Shown piece after piece: positions 1 through 9,588 of a stretch of 40,037 bases of DNA. This DNA comes from Bacteriovoracales bacterium (GTDB taxonomy: Bacteria; Bdellovibrionota; Bacteriovoracia; Bacteriovoracales; Bacteriovoracaceae). The position numbers and the translations under genes are program-made. The notes under the pieces are model-generated. The model ran no database searches. It worked only from the letters and a program-made list of their open reading frames with translations, and was not told where the DNA came from. The stretch lies in NCBI GenBank assembly GCA_030149295.1, contig JASBRV010000121.1:1-40037 (forward strand), in the 5' to 3' direction. The first letter of the stretch is position 1. Every line of letters begins with the position of its first letter.

Positions 1-311
1 TTAAAACCAATCGCCAATACTTTCCCATCTTTTTCAAGAATAGGTCTTTTAATAGCAGAGAGGTTTTCTAGTAAGAGTCCCTCTTTTCCTGCAGCATTAG
101 CACTTTCGTATTGCTCTTTGATCTTACGAAATGTTGGACCACGTTTATTAGCTGGAAGTTCGCCAAAAAAAGCCTTCCATCTTTTTAACATCGTTTTATT
201 GGGAGCTTCTTTTTTGAAGTTAAAAAAAGTGTATTCCACTCCATTTTCTTCTAAGAATTTCTTTGCTTTTTTTACCGTATCGCAGTTGGGAATTCCGTAC
301 ATTTGAATCAT
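1..311 (-). CDS. ArsC/Spx-family (YffB-like) protein, 3' end outside window
   Basis: The minus-strand reading frame is open from an ATG at 311 to the left edge (103 codons seen). The protein begins MIQMYGIPNCDTVKKAKKF, the N-terminal signature of the ArsC/Spx/YffB thioredoxin-fold family, with Cys10 in the active-site position and no second Cys three residues on. It also has a RGPTFRKIKE stretch and ends near KRPILEKDGKVLAIGF, where family members (about 115 residues) have 10-15 residues left. AGAGG lies 5 nt upstream of the ATG at 311, which favours that start over the Met at 302. Its specific role is unknown; proteins of this type are often labelled arsenate reductase-like without proof. 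Family call is secure, function is not. Confidence 0.85.
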   Translation of the reverse strand, partial: MIQMYGIPNCDTVKKAKKFLEENGVEYTFFNFKKEAPNKTMLKRWKAFFGELPANKRGPTFRKIKEQYESANAAGKEGLLLENLSAIKRPILEKDGKVLAIGF

Positions 312-367
312 TGCAACCTCTCTTTTTTCTTAAAGAGATAGCATCATTGAAAAAAAACCTAAAGACT

Positions 368-1030
368 CTATACGTCCCTATCTTGGTCCGAGACTTTTTT
401 AGTCATCGGGAATTCAGAAAGGACAGACTTAACCAGTTGCGGCAAAGTCCCCGTTACAGGACTATTTTGGAAAAAGGTATAAGCCCATGTATCGGCAGCA
501 TAGGTATTGAGAAGCTGTACTTTCGGTTGATTTTCACTATTGGAATCTTTCACTTCACATTGCTTAGGATCACTCAAAACATGATTCGTCCGGCAAACAA
601 CTGGTCTATCTTCATAGACTCTACATTGCCCTTCATCATCAAGAAAAATACATCCTCGCATTTCATAGGGAATTCGGAAAAACTGTGCTGAAGAAACGCC
701 TGCAGAGGCCTGAACAAAAAGCTTTGTCCAATCAATGGGCAGACCATCTTTGACTTTTGTGGCCAACAGCTCTGCTTCCTCAATAGTGACTGATACTTGG
801 GTATGGCAACAGGCAGAACAACCTTTTTTACATTGAACCAGCTGAGAAACCATTGGGTCTTGAAATTGCTTTGCCAATTCTTCATCGACTTTCTTATAAA
901 TAAACCTCGCCCTTTTTTGAGGCTCAGTGAATTTAGCCATCTTACGGGCCATTTGCTTTAGTAGCTTTCTAAAGGAGGCATCCTCTTTAAACATTTCAAA
1001 TGTTCTGGCGACGACTGCTGGTATTGGCAA
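368..1030 (-). CDS. YkgJ-family cysteine-cluster (putative metal/Fe-S binding) protein
   Basis: This 220-residue protein carries the YkgJ (UPF0153) cysteine cluster: CKKGCSACCHTQ near residue 70, then a second block, GCIFLDDEGQCRVYEDRP followed by VCR. Spacing and the D/E-G-x-C-x-Y-x-x-RP signature match the family, whose members are thought to bind zinc or an Fe-S cluster; the substrate is unknown. The start is a TTG at 1030, preceded at good distance by AGGAGG. No signal peptide is seen, so it is probably cytoplasmic. It stands alone between the ArsC-like gene and a divergent ABC-F gene. Confidence 0.85.
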   Translation of the reverse strand: MPIPAVVARTFEMFKEDASFRKLLKQMARKMAKFTEPQKRARFIYKKVDEELAKQFQDPMVSQLVQCKKGCSACCHTQVSVTIEEAELLATKVKDGLPIDWTKLFVQASAGVSSAQFFRIPYEMRGCIFLDDEGQCRVYEDRPVVCRTNHVLSDPKQCEVKDSNSENQPKVQLLNTYAADTWAYTFFQNSPVTGTLPQLVKSVLSEFPMTKKVSDQDRDV

Positions 1031-1258
1031 TTTAAGCCTCCTCGTTTGCTAAAAAAGTGATCATTTTTATAAACAATCTCCTTTTGATTATACATTTCGC
1101 GTCAAACATCCTGGTCTAGAGGGAATTTATTGCCGAAGATGAGTTTTTAAATAGCCTAAAGCTTTGAAATAAAGTGATATTAAAGAGCCCTTGCCAACAA
1201 TCTCGAGATTTGTTCTAACAGGCACTCAGTTATTTTTGTAACCCAAGGAAAGCAATTT

Positions 1259-3205
1259 TTGATTCTCTGTTCATTTCGCCACCTACATTTAAGTTTTGGA
1301 AGTAAAGTTCTTTTCAATGATGCTGAGTTACTAATTAAGAAGGGAGATCGTATTGGCCTTTTAGGCCTCAATGGAAAAGGAAAGTCCTCCCTCTTCAAAG
1401 TTTTAGAAGGTGAATTATCCGCAGATCAAAGTCAGCCTCCCTTTACCTTTGATAAATCTCAAGACTTTAGTTTTTTTCATGTTCCCCAAGAAATTCCCGC
1501 CCACATCCCCAAAGAGACAACCCTTCATGATCTCTTTTGGTATTTTTATCCCAAGTTACGAGATCGGTTCTTTGAACTGCAATCTATCAATCAGCAACTT
1601 GAGGAAAATGGGGCAAATAAAGAAGGCTTGCTAAAGAGGCAGGAAAAAATTTTATCAAGGCTTGAGCAAGACAATGCTTGGTCCTTACACCAAGGCTACT
1701 CTTCTTATTGTAAGTCATTAGGTATTGAAGACCTACAACAGTCTCTCGATGAATTAAGTGGAGGTCAAAAGAAGAAAGCTCTTCTTTCCTTAGGCCTTAG
1801 TCACCCGTACGCGCTTACTTTTTGGGATGAGCCTACCAACCATTTAGACATAGAAACCATTCGTTTTTTTGAAGAAGAACTTCTTTCTAGCGGTCAGACA
1901 TATATTCTCACCACTCATGATCGCTACCTCCTAGGAAAAACAACCAATCGTATTTTCCAAATCTCTCAGAAAGAAATTAATAGTTTCGACGGTAGTTATA
2001 CCGATTTTTTAGAGCTACAGGCGCAACAAGAACAAGAACGTATAAAACTTCTCAATCGACTAAAAAATAGTTTTCGTAGAGAAGACGCTTGGATGAAGCA
2101 AGGAATTAAAGCGAGAGGAACTCGATCTAAAAAGAGAGTCGAAAACTTTGAGAAACTAAAGAAAGATATAAGGGGTGTTAAAGAAAATGCCAGAAAAGAG
2201 CTATCTCTTCTCGTGAGTAACACCCAAAGAAAATCTAAGATCCTTGTGGACGCTAAAGACTTAGCTTTTAGTTATCATCCTCAATCGGAAGCATCCCTCT
2301 TTAACGAGATCTCTTTTGATGTATACCGTGGCAATAAAATAGGTCTTATCGGAAGAAACGGTACGGGTAAAACAACCCTCCTAAAGCTTATTGAAGGAAG
2401 CCTCTCCCCCCAACAAGGACAAATTAAGAGAGCTCCTGATTTAAAGGTATGCCTATTTTCTCAAATGCGCGATGAACTCCCTTTAGAAAAGTCGCCCTAT
2501 GAAATCCTTGGCGATGGAACGGACCAGGTCTCTCTACCGAATGGCGGCACACAACATGTGATGAGTTATTTTAAATCCTTCCTTTTTGATGGTGGGGAAA
2601 TTCATCGACCTCTTTCTACTTTTTCGGGTGGGGAAAGAAATCGCCTTCAATTGGCCCTTAATTTAAAACGTCCCGCAGATATTTGGATTTTTGACGAGCC
2701 CACTAATGACCTGGATCTTGAAACCCAAATTATTTTAGAAAAAACGCTCGAGGAGTTTAAAGGCTCAGTGATTCTGATTTCCCACGATAGGGCCTTCCTC
2801 AAAAATGTCACCAATCGCCTCTTCGTTTTAGAAGAAGGAAATATAGAGGTCTTTGAGGGTGGCTATGAACAAGTCGAAACTTACCTAGAGGCCAAAGCTC
2901 TAGAAGAGGAAATGAGAGAACAAGAACGAAGTGAGAATACTAATATCGACAAAAGCTCTGGACATAAACCAGAGATCAAGACAGAGAAAAAAACCGCTAC
3001 CCCTCAAAAGCTTCAGCAACTTGAAAAAGAAATCGAAGAAACAGAGACCATTATTGAAAAGTTAGATTCCCTCATACATGAGTTGGGAGCTCTTCAATCC
3101 AGTCAGGAAACTGTTGAAAAGCTGGGTCAATTAGCTCTTAAAAAAGAGCAAAAAGAAGAGCTCTTGCTTGAACTTTACGAAAGACTCGAATCAGACAATA
3201 CCTAA
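1259..3205 (+). CDS. uup: ABC-F family ATPase, Uup-like
   Basis: A 648-residue soluble protein with two ABC ATPase domains and no membrane segments, as in ABC-F ribosome-associated ATPases. Domain 1 has Walker A GLNGKGKSS (about 36-44), signature LSGGQKKK and Walker B WDEPTNHLD. Domain 2 has Walker A GRNGTGKTT (about 365), signature FSGGERNR and Walker B FDEPTNDLD. A charged inter-domain linker lies between, and a C-terminal coiled coil (about 590-648) follows. The NDLD in the second Walker B and the C-terminal coiled coil favour Uup over EttA or YheS. The start is a TTG preceded by AAGGAAAG. Uup proteins act on translation/ribosomes and affect transposon excision. ABC-F is certain; Uup is probable. 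Confidence 0.85.
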   Translation: MILCSFRHLHLSFGSKVLFNDAELLIKKGDRIGLLGLNGKGKSSLFKVLEGELSADQSQPPFTFDKSQDFSFFHVPQEIPAHIPKETTLHDLFWYFYPKLRDRFFELQSINQQLEENGANKEGLLKRQEKILSRLEQDNAWSLHQGYSSYCKSLGIEDLQQSLDELSGGQKKKALLSLGLSHPYALTFWDEPTNHLDIETIRFFEEELLSSGQTYILTTHDRYLLGKTTNRIFQISQKEINSFDGSYTDFLELQAQQEQERIKLLNRLKNSFRREDAWMKQGIKARGTRSKKRVENFEKLKKDIRGVKENARKELSLLVSNTQRKSKILVDAKDLAFSYHPQSEASLFNEISFDVYRGNKIGLIGRNGTGKTTLLKLIEGSLSPQQGQIKRAPDLKVCLFSQMRDELPLEKSPYEILGDGTDQVSLPNGGTQHVMSYFKSFLFDGGEIHRPLSTFSGGERNRLQLALNLKRPADIWIFDEPTNDLDLETQIILEKTLEEFKGSVILISHDRAFLKNVTNRLFVLEEGNIEVFEGGYEQVETYLEAKALEEEMREQERSENTNIDKSSGHKPEIKTEKKTATPQKLQQLEKEIEETETIIEKLDSLIHELGALQSSQETVEKLGQLALKKEQKEELLLELYERLESDNT

Positions 3206-3235
3206 ACGCAAATAAAAACAATAACCTAGAGCTAA

Positions 3236-3305
3236 TTTAAACGCTTGTTTAAAGTACGAACGTGCTTTATATTAAACAGACGTTTAATTTAAACAAATGT
3301 TTGAA
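3236..3305 (+). promoter_or_regulatory. Three tandem operator-like palindromes upstream of the efflux operon
   Basis: Three dyads share one design, 7-bp arms around a 4-bp spacer. Site 1 (3236-3253) is TTTAAAC-N4-GTTTAAA, perfect. Site 2 (3271-3288) is ATTAAAC-N4-GTTTAAT, perfect. Site 3 (3288-3305) is TTTAAAC-N4-GTTTGAA, one mismatch. The consensus is TAAAC-N4-GTTTA. Sites 1 and 2 cover the -35 and -10 of the likely promoter. A TetR-family gene closes the operon, so these are very probably its operators (inference). Palindromes of this size suit a TetR dimer. Confidence 0.75.
3245..3273 (+). promoter_or_regulatory. Sigma70-type promoter of the efflux operon
   Basis: TTGTTT (3245-3250) and TATATT (3268-3273) are separated by 17 bp, upstream of the TolC-like gene at 3326. 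The -35 lies within operator palindrome 1 and the -10 overlaps the start of palindrome 2, the classic layout for repression. Inferred from sequence only. Confidence 0.6.
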
Positions 3306-3325
3306 AACCATCAGGATAGATCATC

Positions 3326-4780
3326 ATGAGAAAGCTCTTATTACTCCTTATTGTCCTCCAAACTATGGGTGTTTCCCAAGCCCTTGCCCAAGAAGAAGTC
3401 ATCTATATCGATGAAAAATTTCTTAAAGAAAGTCTTAAAGAAAACCCTCCCACTGTTGATCAAATCAATGCCACTCTTCTAAGTACTCAAGTGCAAGAGA
3501 AAAGAATCGATGACAAATTCAACACAACCTTAGACGCATCAGCAAATTACCTAAAGACAGAAGAAAAGCAGTTCGCCCAATTTATTCCAGTAAACTCTCC
3601 AGTCAGTGAATACAGCATGAGAGTCAGTCGAGGATTTACCAATGGTGTGAATGTTGGCTTAAGAGGTTTTTCTGAACAATTTTCCAATAATTTCATAAGT
3701 GATGCGACAACAACAGGGATTAGCTTTCAATTAGGTGTTAATCTCTGGAAAGACTTGATTTCTAAACGAACCAAGTCTCAACTTGAACAAGCTCAAGCCG
3801 GTAGCCAACAAGCACAATGGGAAAGTGAAATTGCTCTCGCAACTTTCGAAAACTCTTTAAGAAAAATTTACTGGAGTCTCGTCGCGAATGCAGAGGCCCT
3901 TAAAATTTCAGAAGGCTTGATTAAAACATCAGAGAAACAAGTTAAAGAAGCTAAGCGCCGCCTTAAAAATAATATCGCAGATGCAGGTGAAGTCGCTCGA
4001 TACCAATCTCAATTAAGTGCTCGAAAGGCCAATATCATTAGCCTTAAATATGAAAAAGCCTCTCTCATTCAAAACTTAAAAGAGCTTCTACCTCACATTG
4101 GTTTAAAAACAATTGAACTAAAGCCTTATGATATCAATACAACAGTTGGTAATGTTCTTGCCTGTACCCAAGTTATTGCTGCAGAAAAGACTCCCCCTCT
4201 AAAAAACACTCTTTATGATGAAATTGTAAATCTCCTAGATAGACAAGAAAAACTCGATCAAAAAATTAATGATAGCTATGACGACATTGATATCAATCTC
4301 CAATCAGAATTTGGTTTCAAAGGCAGAGACAATTCTCGTTCAGATTCCTTTTCTGATCTTAATGATGATGGTAGAGAGAATTACGCGGTTGGACTCACTC
4401 TCAATATTCCTCTTGAACAAAAAAAGAAAACGACCAGAGAGATTCTCAATAAAGCGTCCCAGCTTCGCTATCGCTCTCAAAAGCAAAGAGAATTAGCAAG
4501 GATTAAAGCCTTTCACACTCAGGTGGTAAAACAAATCTCTCTTCTAAGAGAAATTATTAAAAACCAACAACAGAACACAAAGTTTTTAGGACTCTCTCTT
4601 AAGACCTCAAAGAAAAAATATAACCAAGCTAGGCTCACTGTTGAGCAACTGGTCCAAGAACAAGATGCTTATCTTCAATCAAACCTTGATGAGATTAGAA
4701 CCAAACTTACAGTGATCAACACCATTTTTGATTACTTGAGTGTTTACACGAACACCCCATGTGGAATGAACACCATTTAG
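3326..4780 (+). CDS. TolC-family outer-membrane efflux protein
   Basis: A 484-residue protein with a clear signal peptide (MRKLLLLLIVLQTMGVSQALAQ, cleavage after AQ). The mature part has long heptad-rich helices (about 150-240 and 370-460) separated by strand-rich segments, including VNVGLRGF and ISFQLGVNLW, in the two-repeat TolC pattern. It would form the trimeric outer-membrane duct and periplasmic tunnel of an efflux system. It is the first gene of the operon, ending 7 nt before the RND pump gene. Likely repressed through the palindromes upstream. The family is clear from architecture; the exported substrate is unknown. Confidence 0.85.
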   Translation: MRKLLLLLIVLQTMGVSQALAQEEVIYIDEKFLKESLKENPPTVDQINATLLSTQVQEKRIDDKFNTTLDASANYLKTEEKQFAQFIPVNSPVSEYSMRVSRGFTNGVNVGLRGFSEQFSNNFISDATTTGISFQLGVNLWKDLISKRTKSQLEQAQAGSQQAQWESEIALATFENSLRKIYWSLVANAEALKISEGLIKTSEKQVKEAKRRLKNNIADAGEVARYQSQLSARKANIISLKYEKASLIQNLKELLPHIGLKTIELKPYDINTTVGNVLACTQVIAAEKTPPLKNTLYDEIVNLLDRQEKLDQKINDSYDDIDINLQSEFGFKGRDNSRSDSFSDLNDDGRENYAVGLTLNIPLEQKKKTTREILNKASQLRYRSQKQRELARIKAFHTQVVKQISLLREIIKNQQQNTKFLGLSLKTSKKKYNQARLTVEQLVQEQDAYLQSNLDEIRTKLTVINTIFDYLSVYTNTPCGMNTI

Positions 4781-4787
4781 GATAATT

Positions 4788-7700
4788 ATGAGAACAATAG
4801 CTAACTTCTTTATCGATAACTCTAAATTCACTATCGTTTTAACGGTTGGACTCCTTGTCCTTGGTCTTCAAGGACTTGGTAAGATGAACTCAGAGTCCTA
4901 TCCTACTGTAGATTTTGCCCAGGCTTTTGTGACAACTCGTTACGATGGTGCCTCAGCAGAAGACATTGAGACTAAAATCACGAAACCCATTGAAGACAAA
5001 ATTAGAGAAGTCAGCGGCATCAAGGACGTTAAGTCTGTTTCTCAATCAGGACTTTCCAATATTTTTATCCGAGCAGATATGGATAATGTGGATGATGTTG
5101 ATGAAGTGATGGCGGATCTACAAAGAGCAGTGGATAGCGTGAGTGACCTTCCTCCTGATCTTCTAGAAGATCCTGTCTACACCGAGATCAAATCGGAGGA
5201 GTTTCCCGTTTTGGAAGTAGCTGTTGTCGGTAAGAATACAAAAAGAAAGAGAGATCTGATTGCTGATCTCCTAAAAGAAGAGTTTGAAGACCATAAGAGT
5301 GTCAAGGAGGCCAGACTTGTGGGTTTTGCTCCTCGAAGGTTTCAAATAAGGCTTGATTACCCAAAACTCAATTCATACCACATTGGGGTCAATGAAGTAC
5401 TTGCTAAAATTCAAGCGAGAAATATCAATATCCCTGGTGGAAAACTAAAAGAAGAGACCACTCAAAAACTATTAAGACTTGAAGGAAAAATCACAAATAA
5501 AGACGAACTGGGCAATATTCTCATTCGTTCAAACTTCACTGGGCAAAAAGTTTATCTAAAGGATATCGCCCAGGTGGAAGACTCTGAAGAAGAGATTACC
5601 ATCCGCACTCGCTACAATGGAGAAGAAGCGACACTTATTATTGTTAGCAAGAAAGGAGGTACAGACACTATTGCCCTGGTAAATGCTATTGAGAAGAAGC
5701 TCGACTCCTTTCGAAAACGTTATGGTGATGAATATCAATTTAAAGTCTATAACAATGAGTCGAGTAAAGTTGCCAATCGTCTCGATGTGCTCACATCAAA
5801 CGCAGTATCTGGACTTGTTCTAGTTATCATCTTCCTCTTTATCTTCTTACCAGGCCGTATTGGGCTTATGGCCTCACTCTCTCTTCCCCTGGCGATTTTT
5901 GCGACGATGGGATTAATGCCGTTATATGGCATGAATCTTAATGCAATTACCATATTAGCTCTCGTTATTGCTCTGGGAATGCTTGTTGATAACTCAGTTG
6001 TCATTTCAGAAAATTACACGAGACTTCAACATGAAGGAAGAACCCCACTTGAAGCAGCTCTAGAATCTGTTCAAAGTTTATGGCTTCCCATTACCGCAAC
6101 TGCCTTCACGACCATAGCCGCCTTTCTTCCAATGCTTGTTACCAAAGGAATTATGGGCCAGTTTATCAAGTGGATCCCTGTTGTCGTTACCATCTCCCTT
6201 ATAGCTTCCTTAGGAGAATCCTTCTTTCTCCTGCCCATGCGCTTAGTTTTAGGTGGAGGTAAAGTTAAAGATGTCCCTGAAGGCCAACAAAGAGACTGGT
6301 TTGAAAAATGGCAAGGAAAATTTGAAAATTTAATGGAATGGTCAATTCGTCATCGCTGGCTGGTACTTCTCGCCTTTATTGGAAACCTTGTCCTTTCCAT
6401 TTACCTTATGGTGGGAGCAAATAAATTTATCCTCTTCCCTCCAGATCAAACAGAGATTTATATTGCCCGTGTTGAAATGGAGACAGGGACTAGACTCGAA
6501 AAGACCTATGAAACTCTTGAGACTCTAAGTCGCGACATTCAAAAGACACTTGGTAAAAACGTAAACCACATCGTGACGAGAGCTGGAACCTCAAAAGTTC
6601 AACCAAATGATCCCAAAGCAAAAGATGGTAGTAATGTTGCTATGGCGACGATCTATGTGACAGAGGAAGCAAAGAATTCACTCTCACATATTGAAGGTCT
6701 AAAAAAGCTTCGTTCTATTGATTGGAAAGATTATGCCAAGAATGTAGCCTTTGAAGCACAAGTCAATGGACCTCCTGTCGGTAATGATATTGAAGCGACC
6801 TTTCGCTCCAATTCAAGAAAGGACCTGGATGAAATCATTAGTAAAATCATTAAAGAACTTTCACAAGAGGAAGGTATTAGTGACTTAAAAACTGATGATG
6901 TCTTCGGTGACAATGAAGTCTATATCGATATTGATTATATTAAAGCAGATCAACTCGGTCTTAATGTGGACAGCATTGGCACAACCGTTCGTGCCGCAAT
7001 TGCAGGCCTCATAACTTCTGAAGTAACACTTGATAATAAAGAAGTTGATCTTATGGTTCGCTTTAAAGAGCCTTTTAGGAAAAACCGTGAAGACCTAAGT
7101 CGTTTGATGATCATGGATAATAAAGGGAACCTCGTCCCTCTTGGCTCTATTGCCACGTTTAGAGAATTAAAAGGTGCTCCCCACATCAAGAGATTTGATT
7201 TTAAACGTTCAAAAACCCTTACCGGTAACGTCAACGATGAGAAAATTACTGCTCAAGTCGCCAATAAAAAGTTAGCTGATCTTTATGAAAAGTTTTCTTC
7301 TGATTATCCTTCTGTTTCTTTAGTTTTTGGAGGAGTGGCAGAAAGCACTAATGAATCTATGGCTTCTTTAGCTGATGCACTCAATCTAAGTCTTATCGGA
7401 ATTTTTGCTCTTCTCGTTTTTCTTTTCAGATCTTTCTTGCGACCGATCATTATCATGACAACTATCCCTTTAGGACTTCTTGGATTTTCAATCGCCTTCT
7501 TCTTGCACCAACGCCCTATCAGTTTCCTCGCTCTTATTGGTATCATTGGTCTTGGTGGAATCATTGTGAACTCCGGTATCGTCCTTATTTCATTCATTGA
7601 TCAAATGAGAGACGAAGGTAAGATGAGCTTGCATGATATTTTAGTGAAAGCTTCAGGACTGCGCCTTAAAGCCGTTTTAGTGACATCCCTTACAACAATT

Positions 7701-7928
7701 AGTGGTCTTATCCCAACGGCTTACGGGATAGGGGGAACTGATGCTATCTTAGTTCCCATGACTCTAGCTATGGCATGGGGACTTACTTCAGGCACCATTT
7801 TAACTCTAGTATGGGTTCCGGTTGCCTATGCGATAAATGAAGAGATAGTGGAATGGTTTTCAAGAATCCTCAAGAAAAAGAATCCTTTTCCCAAAAAAGA
7901 AACAACTAACCCTATAGAAGTAAAATAA
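4788..7928 (+). CDS. RND-family inner-membrane efflux transporter
   Basis: A 1046-residue protein of the AcrB/MdtB (RND) family: an N-terminal membrane helix (about 10-30), a large periplasmic loop, a helix block (about 335-480), a second periplasmic loop, and a C-terminal helix block (about 870-1030) ending in a charged tail. The opening segment and DGASAEDIETKITKPIED are typical. In transmembrane helix 4 the proton-relay motif reads LVDNSVVISEN: the first Asp of the usual DD pair is kept and the second is Asn, as in several less-studied RND subgroups. It is the middle gene between TolC-like and TetR genes. No periplasmic adaptor gene lies in this operon, which is odd for a tripartite pump. 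Substrate unknown. Confidence 0.92.
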   Translation: MRTIANFFIDNSKFTIVLTVGLLVLGLQGLGKMNSESYPTVDFAQAFVTTRYDGASAEDIETKITKPIEDKIREVSGIKDVKSVSQSGLSNIFIRADMDNVDDVDEVMADLQRAVDSVSDLPPDLLEDPVYTEIKSEEFPVLEVAVVGKNTKRKRDLIADLLKEEFEDHKSVKEARLVGFAPRRFQIRLDYPKLNSYHIGVNEVLAKIQARNINIPGGKLKEETTQKLLRLEGKITNKDELGNILIRSNFTGQKVYLKDIAQVEDSEEEITIRTRYNGEEATLIIVSKKGGTDTIALVNAIEKKLDSFRKRYGDEYQFKVYNNESSKVANRLDVLTSNAVSGLVLVIIFLFIFLPGRIGLMASLSLPLAIFATMGLMPLYGMNLNAITILALVIALGMLVDNSVVISENYTRLQHEGRTPLEAALESVQSLWLPITATAFTTIAAFLPMLVTKGIMGQFIKWIPVVVTISLIASLGESFFLLPMRLVLGGGKVKDVPEGQQRDWFEKWQGKFENLMEWSIRHRWLVLLAFIGNLVLSIYLMVGANKFILFPPDQTEIYIARVEMETGTRLEKTYETLETLSRDIQKTLGKNVNHIVTRAGTSKVQPNDPKAKDGSNVAMATIYVTEEAKNSLSHIEGLKKLRSIDWKDYAKNVAFEAQVNGPPVGNDIEATFRSNSRKDLDEIISKIIKELSQEEGISDLKTDDVFGDNEVYIDIDYIKADQLGLNVDSIGTTVRAAIAGLITSEVTLDNKEVDLMVRFKEPFRKNREDLSRLMIMDNKGNLVPLGSIATFRELKGAPHIKRFDFKRSKTLTGNVNDEKITAQVANKKLADLYEKFSSDYPSVSLVFGGVAESTNESMASLADALNLSLIGIFALLVFLFRSFLRPIIIMTTIPLGLLGFSIAFFLHQRPISFLALIGIIGLGGIIVNSGIVLISFIDQMRDEGKMSLHDILVKASGLRLKAVLVTSLTTISGLIPTAYGIGGTDAILVPMTLAMAWGLTSGTILTLVWVPVAYAINEEIVEWFSRILKKKNPFPKKETTNPIEVK

Positions 7929-7937
7929 GAGATTGCC

Positions 7938-8588
7938 ATGCTTAATATTAACACCACCCATGAATTGGTTACTGATACCAAACTCAAGATACTGATTGTG
8001 GCCAATGAGCTTTTTTCGCGCCAAGGCTTCGATGGAGTATCCGTTCGTGACATTGCAAAAAAAGCGGATGTAAATGTTGCCTCTATAAACTATCACTTCA
8101 AAAATAAACTGGGACTTCTTCACGAGATTTTTGCTTATAATTACCAGTGGTTTGATAAAGAAATTTCTGAAATTGCAATGGATAGCAATATTGATGCTGC
8201 CGAAATCAGTGTTAAGATCTTTAACCTCTTTTTAGAGAATAGAAGGGGGCTCATCAACTCTTTTAAAATGATCGTTACAGATCATCTGTGTCCAGATGAA
8301 GCCATCCAAAAGGACATGACTAAGAATGAACCCCTCGGCCCTCCCGGTGGTAAGGCCATATTAGAAGTAATCACTAGAGAAGTCGGTGAAGGTGTATCCC
8401 AAGAAAAACGAGATTGGGCGATGAGGATGATTTTTTCTAATATCATCCACACAGCGATCATTATGGGATCAACTTATTTTAAAAGAGGATGTTGTGACAA
8501 CCCTTTGATGCAAGACCCAGAAGTTAAGAAAGAAGAATTTAGAGAATTAGCCCGTGCTCTTGTCGATCGCATTCAAAAAAACCCCTAA
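7938..8588 (+). CDS. TetR/AcrR-family transcriptional repressor
   Basis: A 216-residue protein with an N-terminal TetR HTH: LKILIVANELFSRQGFDGVSVRDIAKKADVNVASINYHFKNK (written here in parts: ANELFSRQGFDGVSVRDIA and VNVASINYHFKNKLGLLHEI). The VNVASINYHF form recalls the CecR/DUF1956-type subgroup. The larger helical C-terminal domain would bind ligand. It starts 9 nt after the RND gene, as the third gene of the operon, and most likely represses its own operon through the TAAAC-N4-GTTTA palindromes 4.7 kb upstream (inference). The inducer is unknown. Confidence 0.9.
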   Translation: MLNINTTHELVTDTKLKILIVANELFSRQGFDGVSVRDIAKKADVNVASINYHFKNKLGLLHEIFAYNYQWFDKEISEIAMDSNIDAAEISVKIFNLFLENRRGLINSFKMIVTDHLCPDEAIQKDMTKNEPLGPPGGKAILEVITREVGEGVSQEKRDWAMRMIFSNIIHTAIIMGSTYFKRGCCDNPLMQDPEVKKEEFRELARALVDRIQKNP

Positions 8589-8634
8589 AAATAGTGTTTA
8601 AGATGGCCATTCTTTAGTCCGAATAGAGGATACT

Positions 8635-9474
8635 ATGTGCCGTTTATTTGGTTTTCGATCAGTCATTAATAGCCAAGTACACTCAAGCCTCGTTGAGGCC
8701 GATAATGCTCTTGGCATTCAAAGCAATGATCATCCAGATGGTTGGGGCGTCGCCTATTATGTGCAAAATAGTCCGCATGTGGTGAAGTCTGCAAAGTCAG
8801 CTCTTGATGATGCTATTTTTAAAAGAGTTTCTGGCATTGTGAGCTCACAGAGTGTCGTCGCACACATTAGAAAGACGACTCAAGGAAATAATAATATTCT
8901 CAACACTCACCCCTTCCAATATGGAAAATGGATTTTTGCTCACAACGGAAATATCACAGCTTTTGATAAAAAGAGAAAAGACCTCCTTAACCATGTATCA
9001 CCGAAGTTTCGTCGTTTTATCCTAGGCGAGACAGATAGTGAGCTAATATTCTACTTCCTGCTTAGTCATATTGAAGCCAAAATGCCACTTGAAGAAAAAG
9101 GTCATGACGCCAAAGACTTATCAAAAGTCGTTCTTGAGGCCATGGGTGAGCTTGAAAGAATTGCAGGTGTTAAGGCTCCCAAAGATAACTCTGGCGCCAA
9201 TGCCACTTACTACACTTTTATTCTCACTAATGGTGACCTTATGATTGGTTATCAGGGTGGAAAGAACCTTTTTTATTCAACTTACAAAACAAAATGTAGC
9301 GATAGAGACCAATGCCCGTCATTTTCTGCCGAATGTGAAGCCCCCACTCAAAGTGGTTTTATTAACCACCTAATTCTCTCAAGTGAACCCCTAAGTGGTG
9401 AAAATATATGGATTCCCCTGGAGCCAGGACAGCTCATCGCCGTTGATCAACATATGAAAATGATTATTTCTTAA
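8635..9474 (+). CDS. Class II glutamine amidotransferase, YafJ-like
   Basis: A 279-residue protein with the N-terminal-nucleophile fold: Cys2 follows the initiator Met (MCRLFGFRS), then DHPDGWGVAYY, a VAHIRKTTQG segment, a THPFQYGKWIFAHNGNI motif and GETDSELIFYFLL. These match the glutamine-binding elements of stand-alone class II (GATase type 2) proteins such as YafJ. The family would hydrolyse glutamine or cleave a gamma-glutamyl amide; the actual substrate is unknown. GAGGAT lies upstream of the ATG. Single gene. Confidence 0.85.
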   Translation: MCRLFGFRSVINSQVHSSLVEADNALGIQSNDHPDGWGVAYYVQNSPHVVKSAKSALDDAIFKRVSGIVSSQSVVAHIRKTTQGNNNILNTHPFQYGKWIFAHNGNITAFDKKRKDLLNHVSPKFRRFILGETDSELIFYFLLSHIEAKMPLEEKGHDAKDLSKVVLEAMGELERIAGVKAPKDNSGANATYYTFILTNGDLMIGYQGGKNLFYSTYKTKCSDRDQCPSFSAECEAPTQSGFINHLILSSEPLSGENIWIPLEPGQLIAVDQHMKMIIS

Positions 9475-9588
9475 TAATGAGTGGCCACGAAAATTTCGCC
9501 TACTGCCCTAGTCACCTTAATTTAAGGTAAAATAGAACCGAAGAGGAGTTAAAGGATTCTTCTAGAACCAAACCCGGAGACTCTACCT

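Noticed and set aside
263..691. 142-codon plus-strand open frame.
   Set aside because: Antisense to the YkgJ gene, whose cysteine motifs show the true coding strand.
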